Shown: one piece after another, positions 1-11,749 of the stretch | Position numbering within the stretch: position 1 is the stretch's first letter | Layout of the letters: every line of letters begins with the position of its first letter | Assembly (NCBI GenBank): GCA_950022655.1 | Contig: OX465581.1 | Span: 30,475,300 to 30,539,299 of the forward strand | Direction: 5' to 3' | Source: Alentia gelatinosa | Lineage: Eukaryota; Annelida; Polychaeta; Phyllodocida; Polynoidae | Length of the DNA stretch: 64,000 nucleotides | Translations under genes and position numbers: made by a program | Notes under the pieces: generated by a model | The model's input: only the letters and a program-made list of their open reading frames with translations | What the model was told of the DNA's origin: nothing | Databases searched by the model: none

Positions 1-3000
1 TATACTCTCATTTCTATTATTTGTGATGTCAAATCAGGAATAGACTGTGGGATTATTTCTTCAATGGAAAATACCTTATAAGCTGCAGGGTTTTGTTGGT
101 CAACATGTCACTTGTGCTCACTCGAAGGGGCAGTCGTTTAAAGTTGAAAAAAGCCGGTTGGATTGACTGAAGATGAATTAATATCCCAATAATCACAACT
201 CATATTATATGAGTTGTTTGAATTTCATAACTTCTGACAGTTACACCTTCTTGAATCTAAAATGCAGTCTCTCTGTTTGACATCACAGGCTTGGGGCGGA
301 GATTAGTATGTGCAAGCGCCACGAAAGATCTGCTGGGAGAGTGGTATTCTTTCAGGATTTTAATCTGTACTTCGTCGGTGGTCTACATATATCCAATAAG
401 CTCAACTCAAACATGTCCTTGAATGTCAGCATCATCTATATATCATCCCTCTTGAATGAGGGCTATTTCATAGAATGATTACCTCATAGCGTATCTAATA
501 CTTTTCTTAGAACAAAAGCAACGTTGTATTGCCACATATTTGATACATCCTCGGCTTACGAATAAATATTTGTAAACAAGTGGGAGAGGTGAGTCAGGAG
601 GGGTGTTAATGTAACCCCGGCACATGGCATAACATGACCCATGTGCACTGTGAACCAGTAACATCACACCCCTGCGCTCGCTGTGGTAGATTCTAGTAGC
701 AAGGCCACACGTTGCACCCTTCAGTAGCCTCATCCACTCACCGAACATCTTCCAGCCACACACCAACACTAATAGCAGCTGCGACTCTAGGCATAGCATC
801 AGAAGGAATTTCTTGGAAACTATCTGGCTGCACTAGGGAAGCATAGGAGTTCTAGGAAGACGATCGGTCATGTGCAATGGGTGCCGGTTTAAGTAAACTA
901 ATGAATCTGCCTGGTAATCGCGTTCGGATAAACTTAGCCTAGTTTGCGGGTGGGGGTCAGTGGGGTTGTTCAGACAGCTAAGTGTTTGAATGCATAAAAA
1001 AGTATGATAAAATTTCTTTCTTTAATATTTTACGATATCATCATATTTGCATTGTGATAGGTCATTAAAACGATTAAAAGGATAGGTTAGATAGCATACC
1101 CTGAAGACTAAGCCCAGCTGAAATGTGAATTATTATATCCTGCATAATGGACATTTTCATCTACATTAACTTACATTACTATATGGTTCATCGAAATGTC
1201 ATGACTGGACAGACATCTGTAAATTCTGATCTATAACATCTTGGGAGAAGACAGGGATGGCATATACATTGATCTCCAATATCCCGGCTTATACAAAAGA
1301 ACCTCCATTTTAAAGTTGATGCTGACTCTACACCTTCACAACTGAACCTCCATTCAGATAAACAACTCCCCAGCCAACCTATTGCCAGACAGGTAAGCCA
1401 CACCCTATCACCTGTGTAGTACCATAGTAAACTAGCTCCCAGACTCCTACACTGATGCCGCCATCGTTTCTTATCCGATGGGATCGTGTAGCTGGCTACA
1501 ACTGGAGGCCTGTTTTTTCCCCTCTCCTTCTGCCCACAAATACTGGGGTTGTTTTGCTCCGGCGGCACATGATCGGTGGAAACAGCCTGGTTAAAAAAAC
1601 ACCCCAAAAACACCTCCTCCCTCCCTCTACCACATAGACACCTTTGGGAACCCTTCCGTCAGCTCTCTGGAGAAAAAAGGTAATCCGGTGCGGCACTTAA
1701 CTCTCAGGGTGTGACCTAATCGCATTTGAGGGCCACGTTCGACCATCAGCTGAAGCGTAACAAGTACGTAAAAGGCCGGCCTAAATCCAACCGATTAATG
1801 TAGCTTGTCTCGGTCTATCATATCAAATCATATGATAAGCAGCCATTCTTGATAACCAAGATGTCTTACATTCAAATTTTGAGATTCGACCTTGGAAATT
1901 ATTACCTTAAGCTTAAAGCATGAGGACACAAACAAGATATTTTCCCCATATATGTCACCCATTTCCAAGGATTTGGCTCAAATACTGTTGAAGCTAGACT
2001 AAAATAAGTGTCACATATTGGAATTATCAAAGTTTGGTAACCTTTAAACTTTCCTAGTAACTTACTGCTACCCCAGTGTGACTTGGCTAACCGCCATGTT
2101 TTATACTCCAGAATAATCACTCTCGTAAAGTAATGAGATATCATTCGTATGAGGTGTCTTTAAATTCACTAATTTTTAAAGTTCACATATCTGCTCCACT
2201 ACTAGCGCAATTAGCTATATACACTTCTATAGTTGAAATCAACTTTTTGAAGATGTGCCCGAATAAATTCTGTTCTGTATTGTTTTCTCCGGGTATGTGA
2301 ATCGGACTACATCCATGTTTTAGTGTCAAGTGGGAATGGGAATTTAGCGGGGTATTGTCTTCGGGGCCTACCTGATCTAGAATTTCAGAAAATTATATAC
2401 ATCCTTGTGGAATTGCTACCTTTGCTAGTCATTAGTTACAATGAACAATGTGTGGTGTATTCAATTACATTGAAGCTCAGGTACTTCTCTGCTTTGAAAA
2501 TTCCATGTCAATAAAAAGTACTCGGAAGTTGTTCTCTTAGGGGGCAGAGACTTCTGGCTGAAATGATTTTGGATTCAGGTATTAGGGGGTGCTCATTAGA
2601 TGGATTAGACCTCAGAGATTGTAAAACAGGGTTGGTGAGACTAATCTCTTTCCCTTCAGCATAAACCAAAAGGGATTAACCCAAGGTGCTGATTTAGGGT
2701 AATATGATACCATTAATAACGCCCAGCAGGGGAGCCCTATATCAACACTTTGCAGACCATTTAATGAGCTACAGCGTAAGGGGAGACAATTATGTGACGG
2801 ATTAAGCTGGCAGCATTAGTGAACACTCCGTTAATTCATGAGAGCGCAGCCCTATCTATCAAGTGTGCCCTAGTAAGCCAGTTTATGGTGTTTAATTTGC
2901 CTTACTAAAACTGTTTAAGATAAACTATAATATATCTACCAGTCAGTCTTTATGGAGGTGTTCTATGACGTGAAACGAATGATTGAAACTGTAAGGCAGC

Positions 3001-5270
3001 CCTCCTATTAATATCATCTCTACGATTAACCCTAGTATATACTGTTAAAAGATCTATAAAAACGATGTATTATTTCTGGAATTATAACAGATTTTATATA
3101 GGCTACCTCAAGTAGATAGTTAAAAGTGAGGACAAGATAATATTTCAAACGAATAGGGTTCTAATTGATGCCCATTAAAGAATCATCTAGCGAGGGACCT
3201 ATTCCATGCATCAATCGGTGGATCTATAGCACTATTCCAAACAATATCTGTGATATACCTTCATGGACCTCATCGTTCAGTTCAATAATCCAACAGTAGT
3301 TTCAACCTGATTTATATCATCACTTAGCAAATGACAGCGTGCTTAGAAGCATTTCATTGGACCAGGAAGGGGAGAAACGATGGCCGCATGCCATCAGACA
3401 GTGCCAACCTCAGACGCTGAGAGTTGGCCAGGTGGGAAGGTCTACCTGTAATAATATGGATCTGTCTGCCATCCGAGATGCGAACTACCCTTTCTGATAG
3501 CCAGTTGGCCTCGCCTCAATGTGGCCTTCAGGTATCCAACGGCTCACTCCCCTCTTCTAGGGGAAAATTCCCGAGCAGCTCACCAATGTAGATAGTTTTT
3601 TTTTGTTACAGCTGTCATTTAGTGTAGGGCCTGTGCTTGGAGCATCTCCGTGTACTGACCACCCACACACAACTCTTTCCTTGCCTCGGCCTGTTTCACC
3701 CCCGGAGCAGTCGCTGGGCAGGAGGCAGTGGCCACAAGCATCACCTGGTCGACGAGCAGCTCGGCAGACATCGGCAGGTGCTCGCGCCGGGCAAGCCGTG
3801 GCGGCAGCAACAACATTACGCATAATCTATTTGGGTTAATCTATGCACGGGACAGGTCTTGCTAACCTAGAGTCTAGACCCTGGCTTTCGTATGATTGGG
3901 TAGCTCGCAGCTTGTATCAATTCGCCGTGCTTTATTCATGCAATCAATGCACACTCGATCGATTGGGTTGTTGTTGTTGGGGGGTGGGGGTTCCTGGAGA
4001 CACGCGGTCTGTGTTGGGGAGGGTTGGGGAGAGAGCAGGTAGGCTACCACAGGTACCTAATGCATCTACACAGGCGACACACCTGCCAGGTAGACAGCAG
4101 AGCTGTACTACCAACCTTAGTGATACACTCGCCAGAGGTACAGAGGTAGGGCACCCACAGCCGGCTCTCACCTGTGTGCCGTGCTCTGCCCGCGTGTTTA
4201 CTCCAATAAGCCGTACCCCATTTCTCAGCCATATAAAACAACAGCCCTTCCGCTAAGGAACCAACCATAACATAGCCCATATATTAACTACTGTTCGGAA
4301 TATCTTAAATCAGATATAAGAATGATATTACAATATGTCTAAACTATATATCTGTCAAAGGGGACCATTCATTTGATAATGATTGCCCTGGTGATAGATT
4401 TATTACATTTCTTACTTCCTTCATTTGGGTTTATTTGTGGTGTTTTAGAAATGAGTATATTATGACTGAGATCGAGCATAACCAATGACTTTGCAAACAT
4501 ATTGACCTTCTGTCTCTGTCAGTGCTGGGTCTTGCTGAACATGACTTGTCAGCCATGCTTACCAGTGACTCTCTCTTGACTCACTTGATTATGTGCCACA
4601 TGTGTTCTCAGGCTCTGCTTACAGGGCAGATCGATGCTATTCATCGTCGGTGTAAATCCCAGGTCATGGTCAAAGGGATTGCAAGGGCCGCCACGCAGCC
4701 CCAGGCGATGGAATCTTATCGGGGTTTGTAGGTGCACCCTCGTATTTATTGTACGGATCACCCTCTACACTGTTAAGGGGCACAAGTTGCTGCAGCACTG
4801 GGAAACGGGTCATCGATTGCTGTCATGGCTGCTGTGAAGGTATGGTATTTCTGGGTGGGTATGGGAGCAGGATTGAAATGTCCATCACATGGGACGCATG
4901 ATGTGAGTGGGTGGTCTTTCTGCCTCATCACATGTACACACCAGCTCACTCACCCACCCACCAGTTCTACCTGACACCCTCCCAAATGTCCAGCTTCGAC
5001 TCCACACTCCGGAAGACTGATTGCTGCGGCGCTGGTCAATGACTACTGCCTCTTGCCAGCCGCGAGGATTCCTCAGAAGTGAGCCTGCCTGCCACTTGGG
5101 TCGCGATCAATGACAGGGATTCCAGGAACAATGATGAGAGTTGGTCAGTATGAAAAGGTACCCTTCACCCTCAGGGCCTGAGCACCAACAAGGGGTTATC
5201 TATGAATAGCAGCCCCACAGCTGAGAGTACGCATTATTGGCTGCTTGCTAGGCTAAGTACGTATAGACCT
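1..5270. other. Gene-free stretch, probably Kv4 intron
   Basis: Only short chance ORFs with no family resemblance were seen. The stretch is mostly AT-rich unique-looking DNA. A GC-richer patch lies at about 3600-4250 and contains a G-rich run (GGGGTGGGGG and GGGGAGGGTTGGGG, near 3980-4030) that could form a G-quadruplex. A weak inverted repeat of GTGAGTGGGTGG type lies near 4907-4962. If Kv4 exons continue to the left of 17714, this stretch is intronic. No match to the expected next exon (filter plus S6) was found by eye on the minus strand. Confidence 0.5.
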
Positions 5271-5272
5271 GC

Positions 5273-5274
<2 letters not shown>

Positions 5275-5343
<69 letters not shown>

Positions 5344-5358
5344 GCATATATATATATT

Positions 5359-5391
<33 letters not shown>

Positions 5392-5430
5392 TTATATTTA
5401 TTTATATATATATATTTATATATACATATA
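5275..5430. repeat. TA dinucleotide microsatellite with decayed TATATTTA tail
   Basis: An uninterrupted run of TA repeats fills about 5275-5340. It is followed by an imperfect TATATTTATATA stretch to about 5430. The Tyr/Ile-repeat reading frame through it is an artefact of the repeat. Confidence 0.95.
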
Positions 5431-7959
5431 TGGACGGGATATCTACATCGGGTAACCAGATGTTATCACCGTAAATCACACAGGGACCATCACTCACCTT
5501 TCCGGGTCACCTCTAAATACCAAACTGATCCTCGGAGTAAGAACGGTAAAAGATTGTGCGTGTTTCATATACTAACAGGTTCATCGGAGGTAATCCGTGT
5601 AGCAACTTCCAGACAAGATGGAAAGCCTTGAAGGGCACTCGTTCAAACCTTGAGGAGTAGCTATCGGGAAGGAAGGCCATGTGCTGACTGCGAAGGTTCA
5701 TCATGCAAGAGCAGTTCGACCAACTATCATGTTATGATTCATGATCACTCACTCCAACAGCAGGTCGACCTTTGACACTGTCCGATAGCAGTTATCGTCC
5801 CACTCTCCCATCCCACAGGGGCTTACCCAATACTCCCAGAACATATATGGAATTTAGAGAGGCTAGAGAGTGGCAGAAGCAGAGAGAAAGAGAACGAAAG
5901 GGAATGGAGAACGGAGAGAGAAAAAGCAAGTATGGAGCTAGGCACCCACTGTCGATACTACCGTCGCTGCATCCATCTATTCATACCTCCGTTGAGAAAT
6001 CGCCCTTAGAGTCCCACTCCAATCGATGGCGCGGCATCGCCCATGAGCGTGTGTCGCAAGATCCCGTTCCCATTTGACTCCAATCATCGTCGTTCTGGAT
6101 CGAATCTCCAGAATGGAGCCTAATGAAAGGCTGCCTTGCATATTGAATTCGAAGCCTCGTTAGTTTAGATGCTGTTTCATTCCGCCACGGCCAGGTAGTC
6201 ATCTAGATTTTATTCCAATGTCCTTTTCTTGATTATACGATGCAAGAACAATTAATCAAATCATTGAGGCACTTTTAATCGCCCATAATGAGCGCAATGC
6301 TCACTGTGATTAGTAGGACTGTCATGAATGCCGATTGACCTCTCTTCGATTCGGATGAGAAACAGAGATTCCTTTAAAAGGTGTAGTTAGCTTTGACTTA
6401 TACTCTACATATAGGCCTACACCTGTATATATACTAATAGTATTATACTAAGAATACCAGATTGAATGCTTCAGGTTTCAGAAAGACGGTGTTTTTCCAC
6501 TTCAAGTTAATTCTGGGTTGACAACTGCATATTGACCTCATACGTGATATTATGATAAAGTGAAACATCTTGAGGGAAAATGATCCCTGACCACAGCCAC
6601 TGAAGGCAAAATGACGTTTCTATTAGGCCTACTCATGGCATTTCGAAATTGGGATATAAAATACCTCAATAGCCAAGTGAGAGTTCTTGCTGTTCATTCA
6701 AAGATGATGACCTAACCGGCCTAGTCACCCTTGTGTCCTTCTACTCTCTGCTACTCTTTCTTCACGCAGACAGGATTACTAGTAGCCCTCCCACGTGACC
6801 CACCATGTGACCAGCAGTCGGTCACTAGATGCTCGGGGCCTCTCTTCTTGAAACTTCAAGGCCCCAATGGAGACGCTGTAACCTTGAGCATGGCTGTGAA
6901 ATATTGGACTTGCTTTTGCTTTAGCCAGGTACTCCAGCTGTCCCCTATGGGTAATTACTGAGTTGGTGGGAGGGAGGGCAAAGCCAAGGGCCATCTGTAA
7001 AAAAGGTCGGATACCGGGTCTGAAGATAACATAGGTTGGGTGTGGTTTAAAGGATCAGCATGACGCCTGCCAAGCCATATGTCTTAGAAGCTCGGGTGAT
7101 CCACCAGATCTATAGATCCGGAGTGAACCCCTCCTCGTCCTTTAATATAATCGAAACCCAGGCAATACTAGTGCAATCTTCTTTATCAACCATTTCCCAG
7201 TAGATAATCAATCATCTATAGGGCGTCCATTAGAAAGGTTCTACCAATGAAAACAAACCCCAACTCAACGGGAGAAAGGTGTCAATTGCCACAGTTGAAT
7301 ACCTGCCATTTTCTCTCGCTGTTTATTTTGACTTGCTAGCTATGAAGTAATCACTGGGTCCGATAATTACGAATGGCATACATACACAAACGATGCCTGA
7401 AGGCATGTCAGATGTTTCTGACATTTAGTATGACTGACAGAACGATGAATGTCGTATTGTTATGATATGGCGGCCAGTCTGCTTAATATTGACCTGCCCG
7501 ACAAACCCTAGAGGAAACTCCAAGGGTACACCCTCCCACTGTGGATACGTACATGTATACTGCTGGCAAAGAGTATACACTGAAGCTGTGCAGAGGTTAG
7601 GTCATTCAGTGGGCGATAAACAAAGGCTAATGGGCTTGGCGGGTCGTTGCTCACAGAGCACACACATACGAAGGCGTCAGCCATGAAACCCTTCGTACAT
7701 GATTACGCCAGTCGACACCTATTCCCATGGGGCAAAGAGTTTACCTTGGTTTCCCATTGTTAATTCAGAGTGGAAAGGGAGTAATTATAGGTGACGACTC
7801 TGCACCATACTACGGAACAAAATCAAACAATGTGTAGTATAACCCACTCACGTTGTTTTACACATTTGCTGTTAAAATATAGGCTTTCAGTCGGGAATCC
7901 AATGTTTTCATATTCATTAAGCCACCGAATATCAGGTGGTATCAAACAAAATTTCATGT

Positions 7960-8145
7960 GACCGATTCCGTTATACGCTTCCATTTTACTTTACGATATC
8001 CGAACCCATCATCCTAACGGAAATGGAAAAGGGAATCGGGTAGGTTAACATACACGTGGAGATCTTTGAATTAAAGAATAATGATGCGAAGTACTGTAAA
8101 CGGAAACGGAAAATGAAGATCATAGATACGTAACGCAATCGGATA
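7960..8145. repeat. Degenerate foldback, CCGATTCCGTTA ends
   Basis: CCGATTCCGTTATACG near 7960 recurs in inverted, diverged form near 8115-8142 (ACGTAACGCAATCGG). A nearer inverted partner (GGAAAAGGGAATCGG) lies at about 8025-8040. This looks like an old palindromic element, but the arms are poorly conserved and the boundaries are uncertain. Confidence 0.35.
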
Positions 8146-8813
8146 CATGGGAACAGGACGTTGATTCCATGTTTGTCCCTTTTAACTTTATATTATAAGG
8201 TCTGTGTAGACTTTTAAGCCTGTACATTGTGAATGCAACACTGCACAGCTTAACTTGGCAGCCCCACCACTTTGGGGGATTGCTGTAGTGGCGTCCAGGG
8301 AATGGCGAAGTAAAAGTATGAGTCTAAAGTGTGCGTCCGAGTGGCACAGAAGAAGCGTGCCTCCCTGTCGGTGATTCGTGCAGAAGAAAAATCCATCCTG
8401 GGAATAATTTTGTTACCATAGGAGGTCTTTCTGAACTTAACAAATACTGTTCCTCTGGGACCCTTTACATGAATATCGACAGCTATGAAAGTGTAGTTTA
8501 GCTATTCCGATGGTTTCGATTAGTATGTATTGCGACGAATTTTCATGTCATCTGATCGTTCGTTGGCAATCATGAAAAAATCCTTACCGACAAAATTTAG
8601 CGGCGCTGTGTGTTTTTTCCATAAAATAAAGGGAATTTAGGTTGAACGCATGAAAAAATACCATATTTTAGGTTAGTATTCGTTGAGCAGTCAAAATAGC
8701 CTGTTATGGATTGTTTAACAACAACGATCCTAGTTTTTGCACTGGTCGTTAACCATGTAACTAGTGACAATTTGCAGCTCAAGAACAGAAACAAAAATTC
8801 GGTATATGAAATA

Positions 8814-8885
8814 TAGCGATGAAATCTTAAGAAACCCCTCCCAAACTATGACTTCATGAGGGATTTCCTGCTAAATTTCATCGCT
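8814..8885. repeat. Small foldback hairpin, TAGCGATGAAAT arms
   Basis: TAGCGATGAAAT at 8814-8825 pairs with ATTTCATCGCT at 8875-8885. An inner pair, AAGAAACCCCTC with GAGGGATTTCCT, continues the stem. This is consistent with a short MITE-like palindrome or a remnant of a larger one. Confidence 0.55.
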
Positions 8886-11039
8886 GAATTTTCATAGTTG
8901 TAGCTGTAACCGGTCTAGCGATTTCTCAGCGATCGTGATAGAACATTCAATTCTAATAGAAAGAAATCATTAATCGCTAAAGATTTGTATCGCAAACAGT
9001 TTTCCATGCAAGCTGTGTAAAACGGTATCTGTGACGAAATTGGGAGTGACCTTATCAGACGATCACCTCTAATAGTTTCCAACCTCTTCAGTGATTTAAT
9101 TTCTCTTGTGTGTCGCCTGGAAATTTAAAGTATGATGGTGTGTTAACCATTACTCTAACTGGTGGAATGGTCACTACTCTATTCTCCTTTACTACGATCT
9201 CCTAGTAAATTAACCTAGTATCTTCTTAAATCGAATTCAGAATACCAACCCTAATTTCCTGATATTGTGCAGAAGAAAAACTAATATTTCACGGTCCTAT
9301 TTCCTTCGACGACCTCGTTCGGTGATACGTCAGTATATAATTCAGAATTTTTGTCAAGGGCAGCATCGTTGTTATCATCTAGGGATTCTTACCGATCGTT
9401 TAGAAAGAAAACACTGATCTCAATGTCAGCCCAATCCAAGGTACGGAAAGTCGTAAAATAGAGGGAGTGCAACATCAGGGAATGAAGCATAAAAAATGCA
9501 TGGCATCCATGGCTTCCATGACTGCATGCTGGTTGCCAGTCGGTGGCCAGCCAGGGCCAACAGTCAGGTCAGCAACAGGCCGGAACATGCGAGCCTATCG
9601 CTGCCAGTGATGGAATGCTGCAGAACCAACGCCAAGGTCAAGGACACCCAAAAATAAATACCAATGACAGGACACTCATCACTACATAGACAGACATAGG
9701 ACAATGTCCCTCTCGTACTGATGGGAAATACGGGACTCGGTGGCATGCACGGTTTAGTATCATTCTATTAACTTTGGAACCTGCATGAGAAAACACCTAA
9801 TAGGCAGACGCAAATACAATTCACTAATTCCGATGGCAGGTGTTCGTGGACACATCTAGTCAATCGGACGGATGAATAATTCACAACGTCTTTTTTTAAT
9901 GCTGAAGCATCCGTATATAGTCATTCAAAACAGTCACACAGTTCGACCTTCACCATGCAGCCAGCACATACCAATTTGAGCATATCTGGTTCGAAATTTG
10001 GAGAAATCTAATCTAAAAAATTAGGCACTACGCGTGATTAATGGGATTGTCAATTCAAATGCTACTTTCCCATGCAGTTAGTTGTACACATATACGTTTA
10101 TACTTCTAAGCCAGCTGTGACTACTTCAGCGGATATCGTCAACTCTATCAAACCTCAATTGATTCTTCAATGGATCGTGATGAGTGTTTTAAACAAGGTT
10201 ATAGTGTTTAATCGATTTAGGAAATCTATTTCATTATGATTGTGAATAGGTTAATAGATGTAGGCTTATTTGTATAGGTGTGAGTCTATTGGGTTGACAC
10301 CTTATCATTTCTTTAGATTGCAATAGATCTTATGAGGGTGGTTGTGGCCCCTAAGATTCGAGGTCAACTCTCGACTGCAGAGCCGTCCCAAGGCGCTAGA
10401 AAATATTATGTAAGGAGGTCAGGGTGAAGGTCGGGGTTTGCTGCGAATGCAGTCATTGGCTACTCGGTCTACTGTATTCCTTATATGGAATTAAGGTAAT
10501 GGGACAACTCCATGGTGTTTTATATAAACTAGAAGATTACAGAGTATTAAACCTTGATAAAGCAATGACATAATATAGAAGACCTAGCTGTAAGTAAATA
10601 TTAACAAATACAAACGCCTAGTCGGCTTATCATACATCAAGAATCCATGTCAAAGCAAAACCGTCTGGCTACTAGTATAACATTGTGTGGCACACTGTGC
10701 CGTACACATTATATATAATATCAGGAGAGGCGGTGTGTAACTATTAAATGTACGTGCTCTGGTGTATGATATGTGTTAAATGTATTTATTCTTCAATAGC
10801 TTCAAGAGTAGTGTCGTTGAAATAAATCCAATAGACCTATGTTACACACAGCGTTTGGCAATGTAAACCTAACACTGACGTTCCAAGAACCCCAAAAATA
10901 GTCACTTGGGAGTCACTCACACAATTTAATGTGGTAGGAGGTGTGGTACACACATTAATATCTGGGATAAGCAACCTCGAGTAATCTACGAATAGTTTCA
11001 GAATACCTTACACCCCCATTAATAGTCTCCAAAGGTACA

Positions 11040-11380
11040 GCCATTAACAATTCCTCAGACAGCCAGAGACACACACTGATATAGACAGGGAACCACCTAC
11101 AAAGCCTAGAGCCACTGACGTATAACATAGACAGAGAGACATCTATACATTCGTACACACAGAGGCACACACACATTTAGAAAGAGACTCACCCACAATC
11201 AGTCATTAAAATAGAGACACAGACATAAATAAAGAGACACTCCTACAGTTATACACACAGACATACAGCCACTCCGACTCACATTCATACGCACAGAGAG
11301 AGAGACACACAGACGTACAGGGAGAGACACACAGACATACAGGGACAGATATAGATAGAGACACTCCTACACAAGGCCAT
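11040..11380. repeat. Degenerate GAGACACACAGACATACAGG minisatellite
   Basis: The best-preserved part has two adjacent 22-bp units, GAGACACACAGACGTACAGG and GAGACACACAGACATACAGG (each plus two bases), near 11299-11345. Related GAGACACTCCTACA units lie on either side. The tract is strongly pyrimidine-poor on the + strand except for the CA steps. Confidence 0.7.
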
Positions 11381-11394
11381 TTAATATTTCCATT

Positions 11395-11745
11395 CTACTG
11401 TCTCTCCCCTTCCTTCCACCTCCCCACTCTCAACTGTCTCTCCCTCTCTCTCTCCTGTCCCTTCACCCCCCCCCCGCTCTCCCATTTCCTTCTTCCCTTC
11501 CCCTTTCTGCTCTCTCCCGTCGTTTTACTCTTTCTTGTGTCTCTCCTTCTGTTTTCCCTGTTTCTCCTGTCCCTATGCTCTGCCTCCTCTCCACCCTCTT
11601 CCTTCGATTCCCAATTTCCAGCTATCTCCTACTCTCCTCTACACCCGCCTTCTCTCTCCTCCCTCTTTTCCCTTTCCCCTTTTTCCTCTCATCTTCTTTT
11701 TCTTGCCTCTCCCGTTCTCCTCCATTACAAATGGATATGACACTT
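11395..11745. repeat. Polypyrimidine (CT-rich) tract
   Basis: About 340 bases of almost pure C and T lie on the + strand, including CTCTCTCTCTC and a C10 run near 11467. Because it is low-complexity, all six-frame readings through it give Ser/Leu/Pro-rich nonsense, and no gene is implied. Confidence 0.9.
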
Positions 11746-11749
11746 GATC

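Larger units (their letters stand above)
5435..11030. other. Gene-free stretch, probably Kv4 intron
   Basis: No coding region was recognised. The content is mixed-composition DNA with a purine-rich patch at about 5860-5935, a duplicated GTGCAGAAGAAAAA motif (near 8380 and 9268), and the small foldbacks listed separately at 7.96 and 8.81 kb. A short quasi-palindrome built on GCATGG/CCATGC occurs near 9495-9530. Confidence 0.5.

Noticed and set aside
1188..1613. 141-codon minus-strand frame with several Cys
   Set aside because: Cys spacing fits no zinc finger or secreted-domain pattern and the frame overlaps other open frames.
5202..5474. Tyr/Ile repeat protein
   Set aside because: It is a translation of the TA microsatellite.
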